From assembly GCA_036378175.1 (NCBI GenBank), contig DASUWY010000013.1, positions 1 through 36,766 of the forward strand: a DNA stretch of 36,766 nt, written 5' to 3'. Positions 7,523 to 16,020 of this stretch are shown here, piece after piece. The notes under the pieces are model-generated. The model had not been told where the DNA came from. It did not search any database and saw only the letters and a list, made by a program, of their open reading frames with translations. The translations under genes and the position numbers were made by a program. Every line of letters starts with the position of its first letter. Position 1 is the first letter of the stretch. Source of the stretch: Thermoleophilaceae bacterium. GTDB taxonomy: Bacteria > Actinomycetota > Thermoleophilia > Solirubrobacterales > Thermoleophilaceae.

Positions 7523-9259
7523 GTGACGCGACGTCTGCGCGCCGCGGCCTCTCCGGTCTACCTCGCGCTTCTTCTGATCGTGGCGGTGGGGCTCGTGCTG
7601 CGCGTCCTCCACAACACCTACGGGCTGCCCTACGTCTACAACATCGACGAGGGGTCGCATTTCACGAACCGGGCGATCGGCATGTTCGGCGGCAGCGCCG
7701 ATCCCGGCTACTACCAGAACCCCTCGGCTTACACGTACCTGGTCCACCTCGCGCTGCGCTTCCAGTACGGGATCGGGCACGTGATCCCGTTCGGCCACTA
7801 CTCGCATGCGGTGCGGCAGTACTCGGAAAATCCGACCCCGATCTACCGCACGAGCCGCACGCTCGCCGCGCTGCTCTGCATGCTCGGTGTGGTGGGGGTG
7901 TTCTGGGTGGGCCGGCGCCTGTGGGGCGCGCTCGAGGGGATCGCGGCCGCCGCCGTGCTCTCATTCGCGTTCCTGCCCGTGGCGTACTCGCGCGTGGCGG
8001 TGACGGACGTGGGTGCCCTGCTGCCTGTGGCGCTGGCGCTCTACGCCTCGGTGCGCATCTACGAGGACGGCCGGCGGAGGCACTACGTGCTCGGCGGCGC
8101 GATGGCGGGGCTCGCCTTTGGCTTCAAGTACACGGCCGGGCTCGTGCTGGTGCCGGTGGCGATAGCTGCGATCGCACGACTGCGGCGAAACCCGCGCGCG
8201 ATCGTGGAAGGCCTGATCGCGCTCGCCTGCGCCGTCGGCGTCTTCTTCATCACCAACCCATACGTGTTCATCAACTTCTCCGACGCATGGCACCAGCTGA
8301 AGGGCGAGCAGCAGCTCGCCGGCAAGTTCGCGAAGCTCGGCCAGGAGGGCGACAACGGGCCGACGTACTACCTCGACAGCCTCACCTGGGGCTTCGGCTG
8401 GGCGGCGGCGATCGGGGCCCTGGTGGGCGCGGTGGTGGAGGCGCGCCGGTCGCTCATGCGCGCGCTGCTCCTGGCCGTCGTTCCAGTCGCGCTCTTCATC
8501 TATCTGAGCACCCAGGTGCGCTTCTTCGGCCGCTGGCTGCTTCCGGCCTACCCGGCTCTGGCGCTCCTGGCGGGAGTAGCGATCGCGGCACTCGTGCGGC
8601 TCGTGCCGGGCAGGCCCCTGGTGCGCGCAGCCGCGCTCGCCGCGGTGATCCTCGGCGTGATCGCGCAGCCGATATTCGCCGACGTCCGCACCGCTCGCCT
8701 CCTCGGCCGGACGGACACGCGCGAGCTTGCACGCCAGTGGCTCGTGAAGCACTACCGCACGGGGCTGCGGATCGTGATCGAGCCCGCCGTGCCGCCGCGT
8801 TTCTACAACTACGTGGAGAGCTCCGGGCGGATCAACAGGAAGCGCCGCCAGTTCATCCGCGGCTTCATCCGCGACATAAACGACACGCACGAGGACTACG
8901 GCAGCACGCTGACGCCGCAGACGCTCAACACCTATCGTCGTTCGGGCTTCTGCCTCGTCATGAGCATGAGCCTCATCCGCGGCAGGGTCGAAAATGCACA
9001 GCTCGCGCCAGCCCTCGCCTACTACGACGCGCTGAAGCGGCAGTCCAAGCTGCTGCTCCACGTGAGCCCGTACAAGCGCGGGGCGAAGCCGGTGAAGTTC
9101 AACTTCGACCTGTCCTACAACTACTACCCCACGGCGTTCGCCCGCCCGGGGCCTGAGATTTGGATCTATCGACTGAACAACTGCAAGCAGGGGTACGGAG
9201 GAGTCCCGGTGGGGATCGGGACGCCGAAGACGGGCAACGCGCCCGGAATCCGCAGGTGA
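7523..9259 (+). CDS. GT39-like (PMT-type) integral membrane glycosyltransferase, copy 1
   Basis: The 578-aa multispanning protein has the GT-C architecture of the PMT/ArnT (GT39) group. These enzymes take a sugar from a polyprenyl-phosphate donor and transfer it on the outer face of the membrane. The first helix is at about 12-29. It is followed by an external loop with the Asp-Glu pair typical of the fold (YNIDEGSHF, D42/E43) and further helices up to about residue 405. The C-terminal 170 residues form a hydrophilic domain ending in SPYKRGAKPVKFNFDLSYN. The gene to the right is a clear paralogue. The GTG start gives a basic N terminus before the first helix. The stop overlaps the next start (GTGA). 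The acceptor, lipid or protein, is not determinable. Confidence 0.88.
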   Translation: MTRRLRAAASPVYLALLLIVAVGLVLRVLHNTYGLPYVYNIDEGSHFTNRAIGMFGGSADPGYYQNPSAYTYLVHLALRFQYGIGHVIPFGHYSHAVRQYSENPTPIYRTSRTLAALLCMLGVVGVFWVGRRLWGALEGIAAAAVLSFAFLPVAYSRVAVTDVGALLPVALALYASVRIYEDGRRRHYVLGGAMAGLAFGFKYTAGLVLVPVAIAAIARLRRNPRAIVEGLIALACAVGVFFITNPYVFINFSDAWHQLKGEQQLAGKFAKLGQEGDNGPTYYLDSLTWGFGWAAAIGALVGAVVEARRSLMRALLLAVVPVALFIYLSTQVRFFGRWLLPAYPALALLAGVAIAALVRLVPGRPLVRAAALAAVILGVIAQPIFADVRTARLLGRTDTRELARQWLVKHYRTGLRIVIEPAVPPRFYNYVESSGRINRKRRQFIRGFIRDINDTHEDYGSTLTPQTLNTYRRSGFCLVMSMSLIRGRVENAQLAPALAYYDALKRQSKLLLHVSPYKRGAKPVKFNFDLSYNYYPTAFARPGPEIWIYRLNNCKQGYGGVPVGIGTPKTGNAPGIRR

Positions 9260-10911
9260 GCGCCCGTCGCAAGCCGCGCTGGCTCCGCATGCCGGGCGGG
9301 GCGGCCCTCGGCTGGATACTGCTCGCGGCGCTGGTGCTGCGCCTGTGGTCGATCAGGCACGGCCTGCCGTTCGTCTACAGCGTGGACGAGGAGCAGCACT
9401 TCGTGCCGCACGCGGTCCACATGATCGGCGGGAGCCTCAACCCTCACTACTTCGAGAATCCGCCCGCGCTCACGTACCTCCTGTTCGCCGTGTTCAAGCT
9501 GCGCTTCCACGCGGGCTTCCCGTTCGGCTCGAGCGGCTTCCTGCACTCGTTCAATCACGATCCCACCGCCGTCTTCACCACCGCGCGCGTGGTGGTGGCG
9601 CTGCTCGGCACGCTCAGCGTCGGGCTCATCTACTGGGCGGGCAAGCGCTTCTACGACCGCCGCGTGGGCCTGCTCGCGGCGGTGCTGATGGCCTGCGCGT
9701 TCCTGCCCGTCTTCTACGCGAAGCAGGCGCTCAACGATGCTGTGACGCTCGTGCCGCTCACGGTCGCGCTCGTGGCTTGCCTCGGCATCTACGAGCGGGC
9801 TCGGACATGGGATTGGGCGCTGGCTGGGGCCGCGATCGGCGTGGCGGTGGACGTGAAGTACACGGCCGGCGCGATGGTTGCCGTGGTGGCGGTGGCGGGG
9901 CTCGCGCGGCTCGTGGAGAAGCGCATCTCCCTCCGCCAGCTCGTGGTTGGCGCGGCGGTGGCGGCGGCCGCGCTCGTGGTGGCCGTGATCGTGCTCAACC
10001 CCTATGCGCTCGTGGACTTCTCGCTGTTCAAGCACCAGGTGTTGAGCCAGGCGGGGACGGCCGGTTCGTCCGGGAAGATCGGCCAGTCGAGCCAGCCGGG
10101 CTGGATCTACTACATCTGGACGCTCACCTGGGGACTTGGCTGGGTGCCGCTCGTGGCGGCCGCCGCGGGCGCGGTGCTGGCCCTGCGCTCCACCAGTGTC
10201 CGCGGGCTGATGCTCGTGGTCTTCCCAGTGCTCCTGTGGCTCTTCCTCGGCGGCCAGGCGCGTCACTTCGGCCGCTGGTACATGCCCGCCTATCCGGCGA
10301 TCGCGATCCTGGCGGCGTACGGCGCCGTGCGCGCGGTGGACGCGTTCCCCACCGTGTGGGCGTCCCGGCGGCGCGCCGCTCTGGTGGTGGTCGCGGGGGT
10401 GCTCCTCGCGATGCAGGGCCTGTGGACGAGCGTGCGCGTGGACAGCGTGCTCGCCCACACGGACACGCGCACGCAGGCGCGCCAGTGGATCGAGCAGAAC
10501 GTGCCGGCGGGCTCGGGGCTCGTGGTGGAACCGGCTGTGTTCCCGGCGGACTTCCTGAAGGTGGGCCAGCCCAAGCAGCCCTACCGGCTCTACCCCATCA
10601 AGCCGCCGCTGCAGGCGTACGAGAAGCACCTCTCCCCCGCGCTGCTCGGCAAGTACCGCCGGCAGGGCTACTGCTACGTGCTCGTGGCGAGCTACCAGCA
10701 CGACCGCGGGCTCAACGCCGGGTTCAAGGGAGCGCGCGCCTACTACCGGGCGCTGGGCGGCCAGTCACGGTTGCTCGCGCGCTTCTCCCCGTACCGCTTC
10801 GGGGCCAAGCCCGTGCGCTTCAACTTCGACCTCTCCTACAACTTCGTGCCCCGTGCCTACAGGCTGCCCGGGCCGCTGCTCGAGCTGCGTCGGCTGAACG
10901 GCTGCCAGTGA
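9256..10911 (+). CDS. GT39-like (PMT-type) integral membrane glycosyltransferase, copy 2
   Basis: This 551-aa protein is a tandem paralogue of its left neighbour. It has the same first-loop motif (GLPFVYSVDEEQHF, D44/E45), the same ENPPALTYL block, the same RHFGRWYMPAYPA loop and a nearly identical C-terminal motif (SPYRFGAKPVRFNFDLSYN). The GTG at 9256 overlaps the previous TGA by 4 nt. An ATG 96 nt further upstream is in frame but would translate the other gene's coding region into unrelated sequence, so it is rejected. The pair probably arose by duplication and may have diverged in acceptor or sugar specificity. The overlap with the next small gene (GTGA) ties all three together. Confidence 0.88.
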   Translation: MSARRKPRWLRMPGGAALGWILLAALVLRLWSIRHGLPFVYSVDEEQHFVPHAVHMIGGSLNPHYFENPPALTYLLFAVFKLRFHAGFPFGSSGFLHSFNHDPTAVFTTARVVVALLGTLSVGLIYWAGKRFYDRRVGLLAAVLMACAFLPVFYAKQALNDAVTLVPLTVALVACLGIYERARTWDWALAGAAIGVAVDVKYTAGAMVAVVAVAGLARLVEKRISLRQLVVGAAVAAAALVVAVIVLNPYALVDFSLFKHQVLSQAGTAGSSGKIGQSSQPGWIYYIWTLTWGLGWVPLVAAAAGAVLALRSTSVRGLMLVVFPVLLWLFLGGQARHFGRWYMPAYPAIAILAAYGAVRAVDAFPTVWASRRRAALVVVAGVLLAMQGLWTSVRVDSVLAHTDTRTQARQWIEQNVPAGSGLVVEPAVFPADFLKVGQPKQPYRLYPIKPPLQAYEKHLSPALLGKYRRQGYCYVLVASYQHDRGLNAGFKGARAYYRALGGQSRLLARFSPYRFGAKPVRFNFDLSYNFVPRAYRLPGPLLELRRLNGCQ

Positions 10912-11174
10912 GCAAGCGCAGGCAGCCGAACGGGCTCGCGCGGAAGGTGTTGCTCGCGCCGAACGTGGTTGCCAGGGCGGCCGCTCGGGCAGCAGGCGAG
11001 CGCGAGCAGGCGTGGATGCTGTCGCAGCCGCGCAAGGTGCGGGAGAGCTACGTGCGCGAGGTGGTGGATCGGGGTGACGACCCGTTGCACGCCGAGATCT
11101 GGATGCTGAGGCAGCCCAACGCCGTACGTGAGAGCTACGTGCGCGACGTGCTCGAGCCCGCGTTGGAGAGGTAG
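10908..11174 (+). CDS. small soluble protein with two WML-QP-VRESYVR repeats
   Basis: The 88-aa protein is not a family I can name. Its first 30 residues are basic and alanine-rich (ARKVLLAPNVVARAAARAAG). The rest consists of two copies of a roughly 20-residue unit, at about 33-52 and 63-82, starting 29 residues apart. Each copy reads W-M-L-x-Q-P-x-x-V-R-E-S-Y-V-R-[ED]-V. No signal peptide or membrane segment is evident. The GTG start overlaps the stop of the second GT39-like gene (GTGA), so it is probably translated with the two glycosyltransferases. The repeat conservation and the coupling argue that it is a real gene. The function is unknown; an accessory or regulatory role for the neighbours is only a guess. 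Confidence 0.75.
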   Translation: MSKRRQPNGLARKVLLAPNVVARAAARAAGEREQAWMLSQPRKVRESYVREVVDRGDDPLHAEIWMLRQPNAVRESYVRDVLEPALER

Positions 11175-11220
11175 CGAACAGGGCAGAGGCCGCAAGCCAC
11201 AGGGTTTCCCTTTTGCAGTC

Positions 11221-11235
11221 GTCCCAAGTTGGGAC
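11221..11235. promoter_or_regulatory. perfect palindrome upstream of the ABC transporter genes
   Basis: GTCCCAAGTTGGGAC is a 7-bp perfect inverted repeat around a single central base. It is centred 49 nt before the ATG of the ABC ATPase and lies in the 102-nt gap after the preceding gene. Size and symmetry match a dimeric-repressor operator. A weak promoter could straddle it (TTGCAG, 17 nt, CATCTC). No regulator gene is adjacent. Confidence 0.45.
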
Positions 11236-11276
11236 CATCTCGCTTTGGACTCTCCTGTGAGCCTGGCCGAAGCCCG

Positions 11277-12014
11277 ATGACCGATCACCCAGATCCGTCC
11301 CTTCCCGCCGTCGAGGTCTCCCGGCTCTCGGTGCGGCGCGGCGGCAAGTCGGTTCTTCACGGGCTCGAGTTCTCGGTCGCCCGCGGCACCGTCACGGGCC
11401 TGCTCGGGCCGAGTGGTTCGGGCAAGACGACGCTGATCCGCTCGATCGTGGGCGTGCAGATCGTCGAGTCCGGCAGCGTGGCGATCTTCGGCGAGCCGGC
11501 TGGGTCGCCGGCGTTGCGGCCGCGCGTTGGGTACGTGACCCAGGCGCCGTCGGTGTACGCGGACCTCACGGTGCGCGAGAACCTGCGCTACTTCGGCCGG
11601 ATACTCGGCGTGGAGCAGCGCAGCGTGGAGGCGACCATCGAGACCGTGGCCCTGGGCGACGAGGCGGATCGCGCGGTGGCGAACCTGTCGGGCGGGCAGG
11701 CGGCGCGCGTGTCGCTCGCGAGCGCGCTGCTCGGGCAGCCGGAGCTGCTCGTGCTGGACGAGCCCACGGTCGGCCTCGACCCGGTGCTGCGGCGGGACCT
11801 GTGGAAGCTGTTCCACGAGCTCGCGGCGCGCGGCACCACGCTGCTCGTGTCGAGCCACGTGATGGACGAGGCGGCACGTTGCGACGACCTGCTGCTCCTG
11901 CGCGACGGGCGCCTGCTCGCGCGAGAGGGCCCTCGCGAGCTGCTCGAGCGAACGGGCACGGAGGATCTGGACGACGCGTTCCTCGCGCTGATCGAGGAGG
12001 GCCGGCCGCAGTGA
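11277..12014 (+). CDS. ABC-2 type exporter, ATP-binding subunit
   Basis: This is a 245-aa ATPase of the DrrA/NatA/CcmA type that powers export by an ABC-2 permease. Walker A is GPSGSGKTT (44-52), followed by a Q-loop in VGYVTQAPSVYADLTVREN (85-103), the LSGGQ signature (137-141), Walker B LLVLDEP (157-163) and an H-loop in SSHVMDEAARC. The ATG at 11277 is chosen over a TTG 48 nt upstream, which lies inside the palindrome and adds only non-conserved residues. The stop overlaps the permease start (GTGA). Substrates of this class range from drugs to polysaccharides; the surrounding glycan genes make a surface-polymer or lipid substrate possible but not proven. Confidence 0.94.
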   Translation: MTDHPDPSLPAVEVSRLSVRRGGKSVLHGLEFSVARGTVTGLLGPSGSGKTTLIRSIVGVQIVESGSVAIFGEPAGSPALRPRVGYVTQAPSVYADLTVRENLRYFGRILGVEQRSVEATIETVALGDEADRAVANLSGGQAARVSLASALLGQPELLVLDEPTVGLDPVLRRDLWKLFHELAARGTTLLVSSHVMDEAARCDDLLLLRDGRLLAREGPRELLERTGTEDLDDAFLALIEEGRPQ

Positions 12015-12748
12015 GCACGCGCGCCACACGCGCCACCGCGGCGCGCGTGCTCACCCAGCTCCGCCGCGATCCGCGCACGCTCGCCCTGCTCCTGGTCGTG
12101 CCGCCCGTGCTGATCGTGCTGCTCAAGTACGCGTTCGAGGACGTGCCGCTCGCCTTCCAGCGGATCGGCGGACCGCTGGTGGGCCTCTTCCCCTTCATCA
12201 CGATGTTCCTGGTCACCTCGATCACCATGCTGCGGGAGCGCACCACGGGCACGCTCGAGCGGCTGATGACCATGCCCCTCGCGAAGCTCGACCTGCTGCT
12301 CGGCTACGGCATCGCGTTCGCGCTGGTTGCGACCGTGCAGGCGCTCGTGACCTCCGCGGTGGCCTTCGGCCTGCTCGACCTTCATGTGGCGGGCTCCACA
12401 GCCGCGGTGATGGCGCTCGCGGTGCTGAACGCCGTGCTGGGGATGTCGCTTGGGCTGTTCGTGAGCGCCTTCGCCCGCACGGAGTTCCAGGCCGCGCAGT
12501 TCATGCCGGCCATCGTGTTCCCGCAGCTTCTCCTGTGCGGGCTGTTCGTGGCCCGGGATCGCATGGCCGACGTGCTCAACGCGCTCTCGTACGCCTTCCC
12601 CCTCACCTACGCCTTCGAGGCGCTGCAGCGCGTGACGGTGGACGGTGCGCTCGGCGCGGTGGGCGTTCGAGACGTGTTGATCACCGCCGGGGTGACCGTG
12701 CTCGCCCTCGCCCTCGGCGCGGCGACGCTGCGCCGCCGGACGGCCTAG
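12011..12748 (+). CDS. ABC-2 type exporter, permease subunit
   Basis: The 245-aa membrane protein has about six helices in the ABC-2 permease pattern. A cytosolic N terminus is followed by a helix at about 23-42, the conserved amphipathic segment RERTTGTLERLMTMPL after the second helix, then four more helices and a short basic C terminus. It pairs with the ATPase encoded just before it, overlapping by 4 nt at GTGA. The stop codon TAG is shared with the opposite-strand gene through the palindromic tetranucleotide CTAG at 12745-12748. Confidence 0.93.
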   Translation: MSTRATRATAARVLTQLRRDPRTLALLLVVPPVLIVLLKYAFEDVPLAFQRIGGPLVGLFPFITMFLVTSITMLRERTTGTLERLMTMPLAKLDLLLGYGIAFALVATVQALVTSAVAFGLLDLHVAGSTAAVMALAVLNAVLGMSLGLFVSAFARTEFQAAQFMPAIVFPQLLLCGLFVARDRMADVLNALSYAFPLTYAFEALQRVTVDGALGAVGVRDVLITAGVTVLALALGAATLRRRTA

Positions 12749-14250
12749 CTGCCAGGGCAGCGCGCGTACACACGCCAGTACGGCGTGGCGGCGATGAACT
12801 TGAACGTGCTCAGCGGGTAGTTCGACCACCACTGGCGCGCCGAGGCCTGGCTCGACGCGGTGACGGCGCGCTGGGCAGCCGGCTCGAAGTTGAAGTTCGC
12901 GCCGATGAAGAGCAGGCCGTGATCGGGCGGGCGCTTCTGCGCGATCGACGCCTGGATCGCGTTCTTCGACAGGCCCGTCTCGTACTCGATCACCGGGATC
13001 GCCGAGTGGGTCGGCACCGTGACCGGGCCGCAGCGGCCCAGGAGAGCCGCCACGCTCGGCTTCTGGAGCACCGCCTTCAGGTCCTGGTGCTGGTGCTTCA
13101 CGAAAAGGGTCTGGCCGTGCAGCGTGCGCAGGTCGTTGAACCAGTCCTTCGAACGCCAGCCGACGATGGCGAGTGACAGCACCGCTATGCCGATTGCCAC
13201 GAGTCTTGCGCGCGGCTCCCGAACGAGAGTCCAGCCGAGCAGCGCCACCGCCACACCAACGTTCATCACGATCGAAGGCACCGCGAGGTAGCGCGGAATC
13301 ACCGAGAGCCCGGCGGCGGCGATGAGCAGGAAGAGGATCAGCCCGATCGCCATCAAAGCCGCCGGCAGCGCCACACGGCGGCGCAGGATGTACACGCCGA
13401 GCAGGCAGCCGAGGGCGCCCACGTAGACGTTCACGATCTTCTCGTTCGCCCCCAGGTAGTTCGGGATCAGCGACACTGCCTTCGGCACGCTGCGCTGGCG
13501 CCCGAACTGCCCCGCGACGTCGCGAGTGGAGGTGAGCGAGTGGAGCGGGTGCCCGGTGATGATCCAGTCCGACGCGGCCCACAGCACGGGCGCCGCCGCC
13601 ACGAGCGCCGCGTAGAGCACCAGCTCGCGGCGATTGAGCTTGGGCGCGAGCCACAGCCAGTAGACGCCCGCGAACACCCACGCCTCCGGTCGCAGCAGGC
13701 CGGCGAGCGCGAGCAGCACGAGCACGGGCAACCCGCGCCGCGGGCGTTCGAGCTCGAGCATCGCCGCCCAGAACACGAGCAGGAGGAACGGGATGTCCAC
13801 AACGGCGCGCATCGCGTAGAAGTCGAGGTCCGTGCGGGTGAGGACGATCGCCACGGCCACCGCGGCGATCAGCGTGCCGAGCAGGAGCTGCGTGATGCGG
13901 AACACGCACACGAGCAGGCCGATGAAGCTGGCGATCGTGATGAGCACGAAGATGCGGTCCGCTGCCGGCCCGAACAGCGTGAGGAACGCGGCCACCACCT
14001 CCGCGAGCGGATGCGGTGTGGGCGAGCGCAGCACGTTGTAGTCAGGCAGGTGACCATGCGACAGCGCCTTGCCCCACACCAGGTCGTAGTAGCTGTCGTA
14101 GTTCGGGAACGTGGGCCGGATCAGGAAGATCGCCACGCCGAACAGCGCCGCGAGCACTAGAGCGCGCGTGGCGTTGCGGCGGGTGGCGAGCGCGTCGATG
14201 CGCTCTGTGAGCCGTGTGCGGCGCGGCAGGGACTCCTGGACGGCGGACAC
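12745..14250 (-). CDS. GT-C-like integral membrane protein, probable glycosyltransferase
   Basis: The 501-aa protein has about ten to twelve predicted helices and a hydrophilic C-terminal region of about 130 residues, the outline of polyprenyl-phosphate-dependent GT-C enzymes. The first extracellular loop after the helix at about 27-45 contains acidic and aromatic residues (FPNYDSYYDLVWGK), matching the catalytic-loop position of GT-C proteins. The family assignment is structural inference; no exact family is claimed. The GTG at 14250 is preferred to a TTG three codons upstream. It lies on the opposite strand inside the glycan locus, ends in a CTAG stop shared with the ABC permease and is divergent from the GT2 gene, 85 nt away. 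Confidence 0.78.
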   Translation of the reverse strand: MSAVQESLPRRTRLTERIDALATRRNATRALVLAALFGVAIFLIRPTFPNYDSYYDLVWGKALSHGHLPDYNVLRSPTPHPLAEVVAAFLTLFGPAADRIFVLITIASFIGLLVCVFRITQLLLGTLIAAVAVAIVLTRTDLDFYAMRAVVDIPFLLLVFWAAMLELERPRRGLPVLVLLALAGLLRPEAWVFAGVYWLWLAPKLNRRELVLYAALVAAAPVLWAASDWIITGHPLHSLTSTRDVAGQFGRQRSVPKAVSLIPNYLGANEKIVNVYVGALGCLLGVYILRRRVALPAALMAIGLILFLLIAAAGLSVIPRYLAVPSIVMNVGVAVALLGWTLVREPRARLVAIGIAVLSLAIVGWRSKDWFNDLRTLHGQTLFVKHQHQDLKAVLQKPSVAALLGRCGPVTVPTHSAIPVIEYETGLSKNAIQASIAQKRPPDHGLLFIGANFNFEPAAQRAVTASSQASARQWWSNYPLSTFKFIAATPYWRVYARCPGS

Positions 14251-14335
14251 CGCGCACAAAAGTAGTGGGAGCGGATGAGAGAAGGCGCCTCCCCGTCGCT
14301 GCCGCCTCTTTCGCTAGCGTTACTCGGCCTCCTCG

Positions 14336-15403
14336 ATGAAGCTCATCATCCAGATTCCCTGCTGGGACGAAGAGGCCCAGCTGCCCGCAACGCTCGGCGA
14401 CCTTCCGCGGGAGGTGCCGGGAGTCGACGTGGTCGAATGGCTCGTCATCGACGACGGCTCCACCGACCGCACGGTGGAGGTCGCGCGCGAGCACGGCGTG
14501 GACCACATCGTCCGTCTCACGAACAACAAGGGGCTCGCCGCGGCCTTCCAGGCGGGCCTCGACGCCTCCCTCAAGCTCGGCGCCGACATCATCGTCAACA
14601 CGGACGCCGACAACCAGTACAACGCGGCCGACATCCCCAAGCTGATCGCGCCGATCATCGCCGGCAACGCGGACATGGTCGTGGGGGCGCGTCCCATCGA
14701 GAACATCGAGCACTTCTCGCCGATCAAGAAGCGGCTCCAGCGGATCGGCAGCGCGGTGGTGCGGCGCGCGTCGCAGACACAGGTCGAGGACACCACGTCG
14801 GGATTCCGCGCCTACAACCGGGAGGCGGCGCTCCAGGTGACCGTCGTCTCGAAGTTCACCTACACGCTCGAGACGATCATCCAGGCCGGCAAGATGACCG
14901 TCGCGATCGATCACGTGCCGATCGCGACCAACCCGAAGACGCGCGAGTCGCGCCTCTTCCCGTCGATGTGGGCGTACGTGCGCCGCAACGGCGTGGCGAT
15001 CTTCCGCATCTATGCGATGTACGAGCCGCTGCGGGTGTTCACGGCTGCGGCCATCGTGCTCGGGATCGCGGCAATCGTGCTCTGGGCGCGCTTCTTCTCG
15101 GCCTACTTCGGCGGCCACGGCGGCGGCCACGTTCAGTCGCTGATCCTCGGCGCGGTGGCGTTCATCGCCGCGGTGCAGCTGGCCGCGCTGGGCGTGGTGG
15201 GCGACATCCTCGCGGGCAACCGCGTGATCAACCAGCGCATCCTCGAGCGGGTGCGGCGCATGGAGCTGAAGCTCGGGATCGAGCCGTCGCACTACGAGCC
15301 GGGCGCGACAGGCACGAGTGGCCAGGAGGCCACAACCGGCGCCGACGCCGGCCCCGCGCCGCATGAGGAGCCCACTGACGAGCGTGAGGCGGTGAGGCTG
15401 TGA
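14336..15403 (+). CDS. family 2 glycosyltransferase, polyprenyl-phosphate sugar synthase type
   Basis: The 355-aa protein has a GT-A domain (about 1-235) and two C-terminal transmembrane helices (about 237-257 and 268-292), the layout of bacterial dolichol-phosphate-mannose synthase-like enzymes. Visible motifs are IPCWDEEAQLP (7-17), VIDDGSTDRT, the metal-binding NTDADNQY and the acceptor-side DTTSGFRAYNR. Such enzymes make the lipid-linked sugar that GT-C enzymes use as donor, which fits the three GT-C-like genes here. A polar tail (about residues 315-355) looks disordered. The ATG at 14336 fits the family start; no strong ribosome-binding site is seen. The stop overlaps the methyltransferase start (GTGA). 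Confidence 0.93.
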   Translation: MKLIIQIPCWDEEAQLPATLGDLPREVPGVDVVEWLVIDDGSTDRTVEVAREHGVDHIVRLTNNKGLAAAFQAGLDASLKLGADIIVNTDADNQYNAADIPKLIAPIIAGNADMVVGARPIENIEHFSPIKKRLQRIGSAVVRRASQTQVEDTTSGFRAYNREAALQVTVVSKFTYTLETIIQAGKMTVAIDHVPIATNPKTRESRLFPSMWAYVRRNGVAIFRIYAMYEPLRVFTAAAIVLGIAAIVLWARFFSAYFGGHGGGHVQSLILGAVAFIAAVQLAALGVVGDILAGNRVINQRILERVRRMELKLGIEPSHYEPGATGTSGQEATTGADAGPAPHEEPTDEREAVRL

Positions 15404-16020
15404 CCCAGGCGCCACCCGAGTCCGTCCCCACCGGCAACACCTTCGACAAGTACGGCTCCACCAACCCGGTCGTCAGGCGGCTGATGACGGGCTTCCACGG
15501 CACGCTCGACGAGCTGTGGGAGAAGGCGGCGCCCGACTCGATTCTCGACGTCGGCTGCGGCGAGGGCGTGCTCACCTACGAGTGGGCGGAGCGCCTGGGC
15601 GACAAGCGCATCGTCGGGATCGACCTCGACGATCCCAAGCTGCGCGCCGAGTGGCAGAAGCGCCAGCGGCCGAACCTCGAGTACCGGGCTGAGGAGGCCA
15701 CCTCGCTGTCCTTCGCGGACAACGAGTTCGACATGGCCACGGCGATCGAGGTGCTCGAGCACGTGCCGGACCCCGACGCGACGCTCGCGGAGATGGCGCG
15801 GGTGGCGCGGCGCTGGCTGCTCGTGTCGGTGCCTCGCGAGCCGCTCTGGCGGATGCTCAACATGGCGCGCGGGGCGTACTGGCGGTCGCTCGGCAACACG
15901 CCGGGGCACGTGAACCACTGGTCGCGAGTCGGCTTCGTCTCGCTGCTCACCCGGCACGGCAAGGTCGAGGAGATCCGCTCTCCATTCCCCTGGTCGATGC
16001 TGCTTGTCCGCGTCGACTAG
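15400..16020 (+). CDS. class I SAM-dependent methyltransferase
   Basis: The 206-aa protein is a Methyltransf_11-type enzyme. Motif I is ILDVGCGEG (48-56), an acidic residue ends the second strand (GIDLDD), and the post-motif reads AIEVLEHVPDPDATLAEMARV. It begins at a GTG overlapping the GT2 stop by 4 nt and runs 17 nt into the flippase gene. Sandwiched between a lipid-linked sugar synthase and a flippase, it probably methylates a glycan or lipid intermediate; this is inference from context. Confidence 0.9.
   Translation: MTQAPPESVPTGNTFDKYGSTNPVVRRLMTGFHGTLDELWEKAAPDSILDVGCGEGVLTYEWAERLGDKRIVGIDLDDPKLRAEWQKRQRPNLEYRAEEATSLSFADNEFDMATAIEVLEHVPDPDATLAEMARVARRWLLVSVPREPLWRMLNMARGAYWRSLGNTPGHVNHWSRVGFVSLLTRHGKVEEIRSPFPWSMLLVRVD

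Noticed and set aside
9160-9255. Upstream ATG start for the second GT39-like gene
   Set aside because: It would add 32 residues translated from the first gene's coding region in another frame; the GTG at the 4-nt overlap fits the paralogue's N terminus.
11229-11276. TTG start 48 nt upstream of the ABC ATPase ATG
   Set aside because: The extra residues are not conserved and the TTG lies inside the palindrome; the ATG is sufficient.
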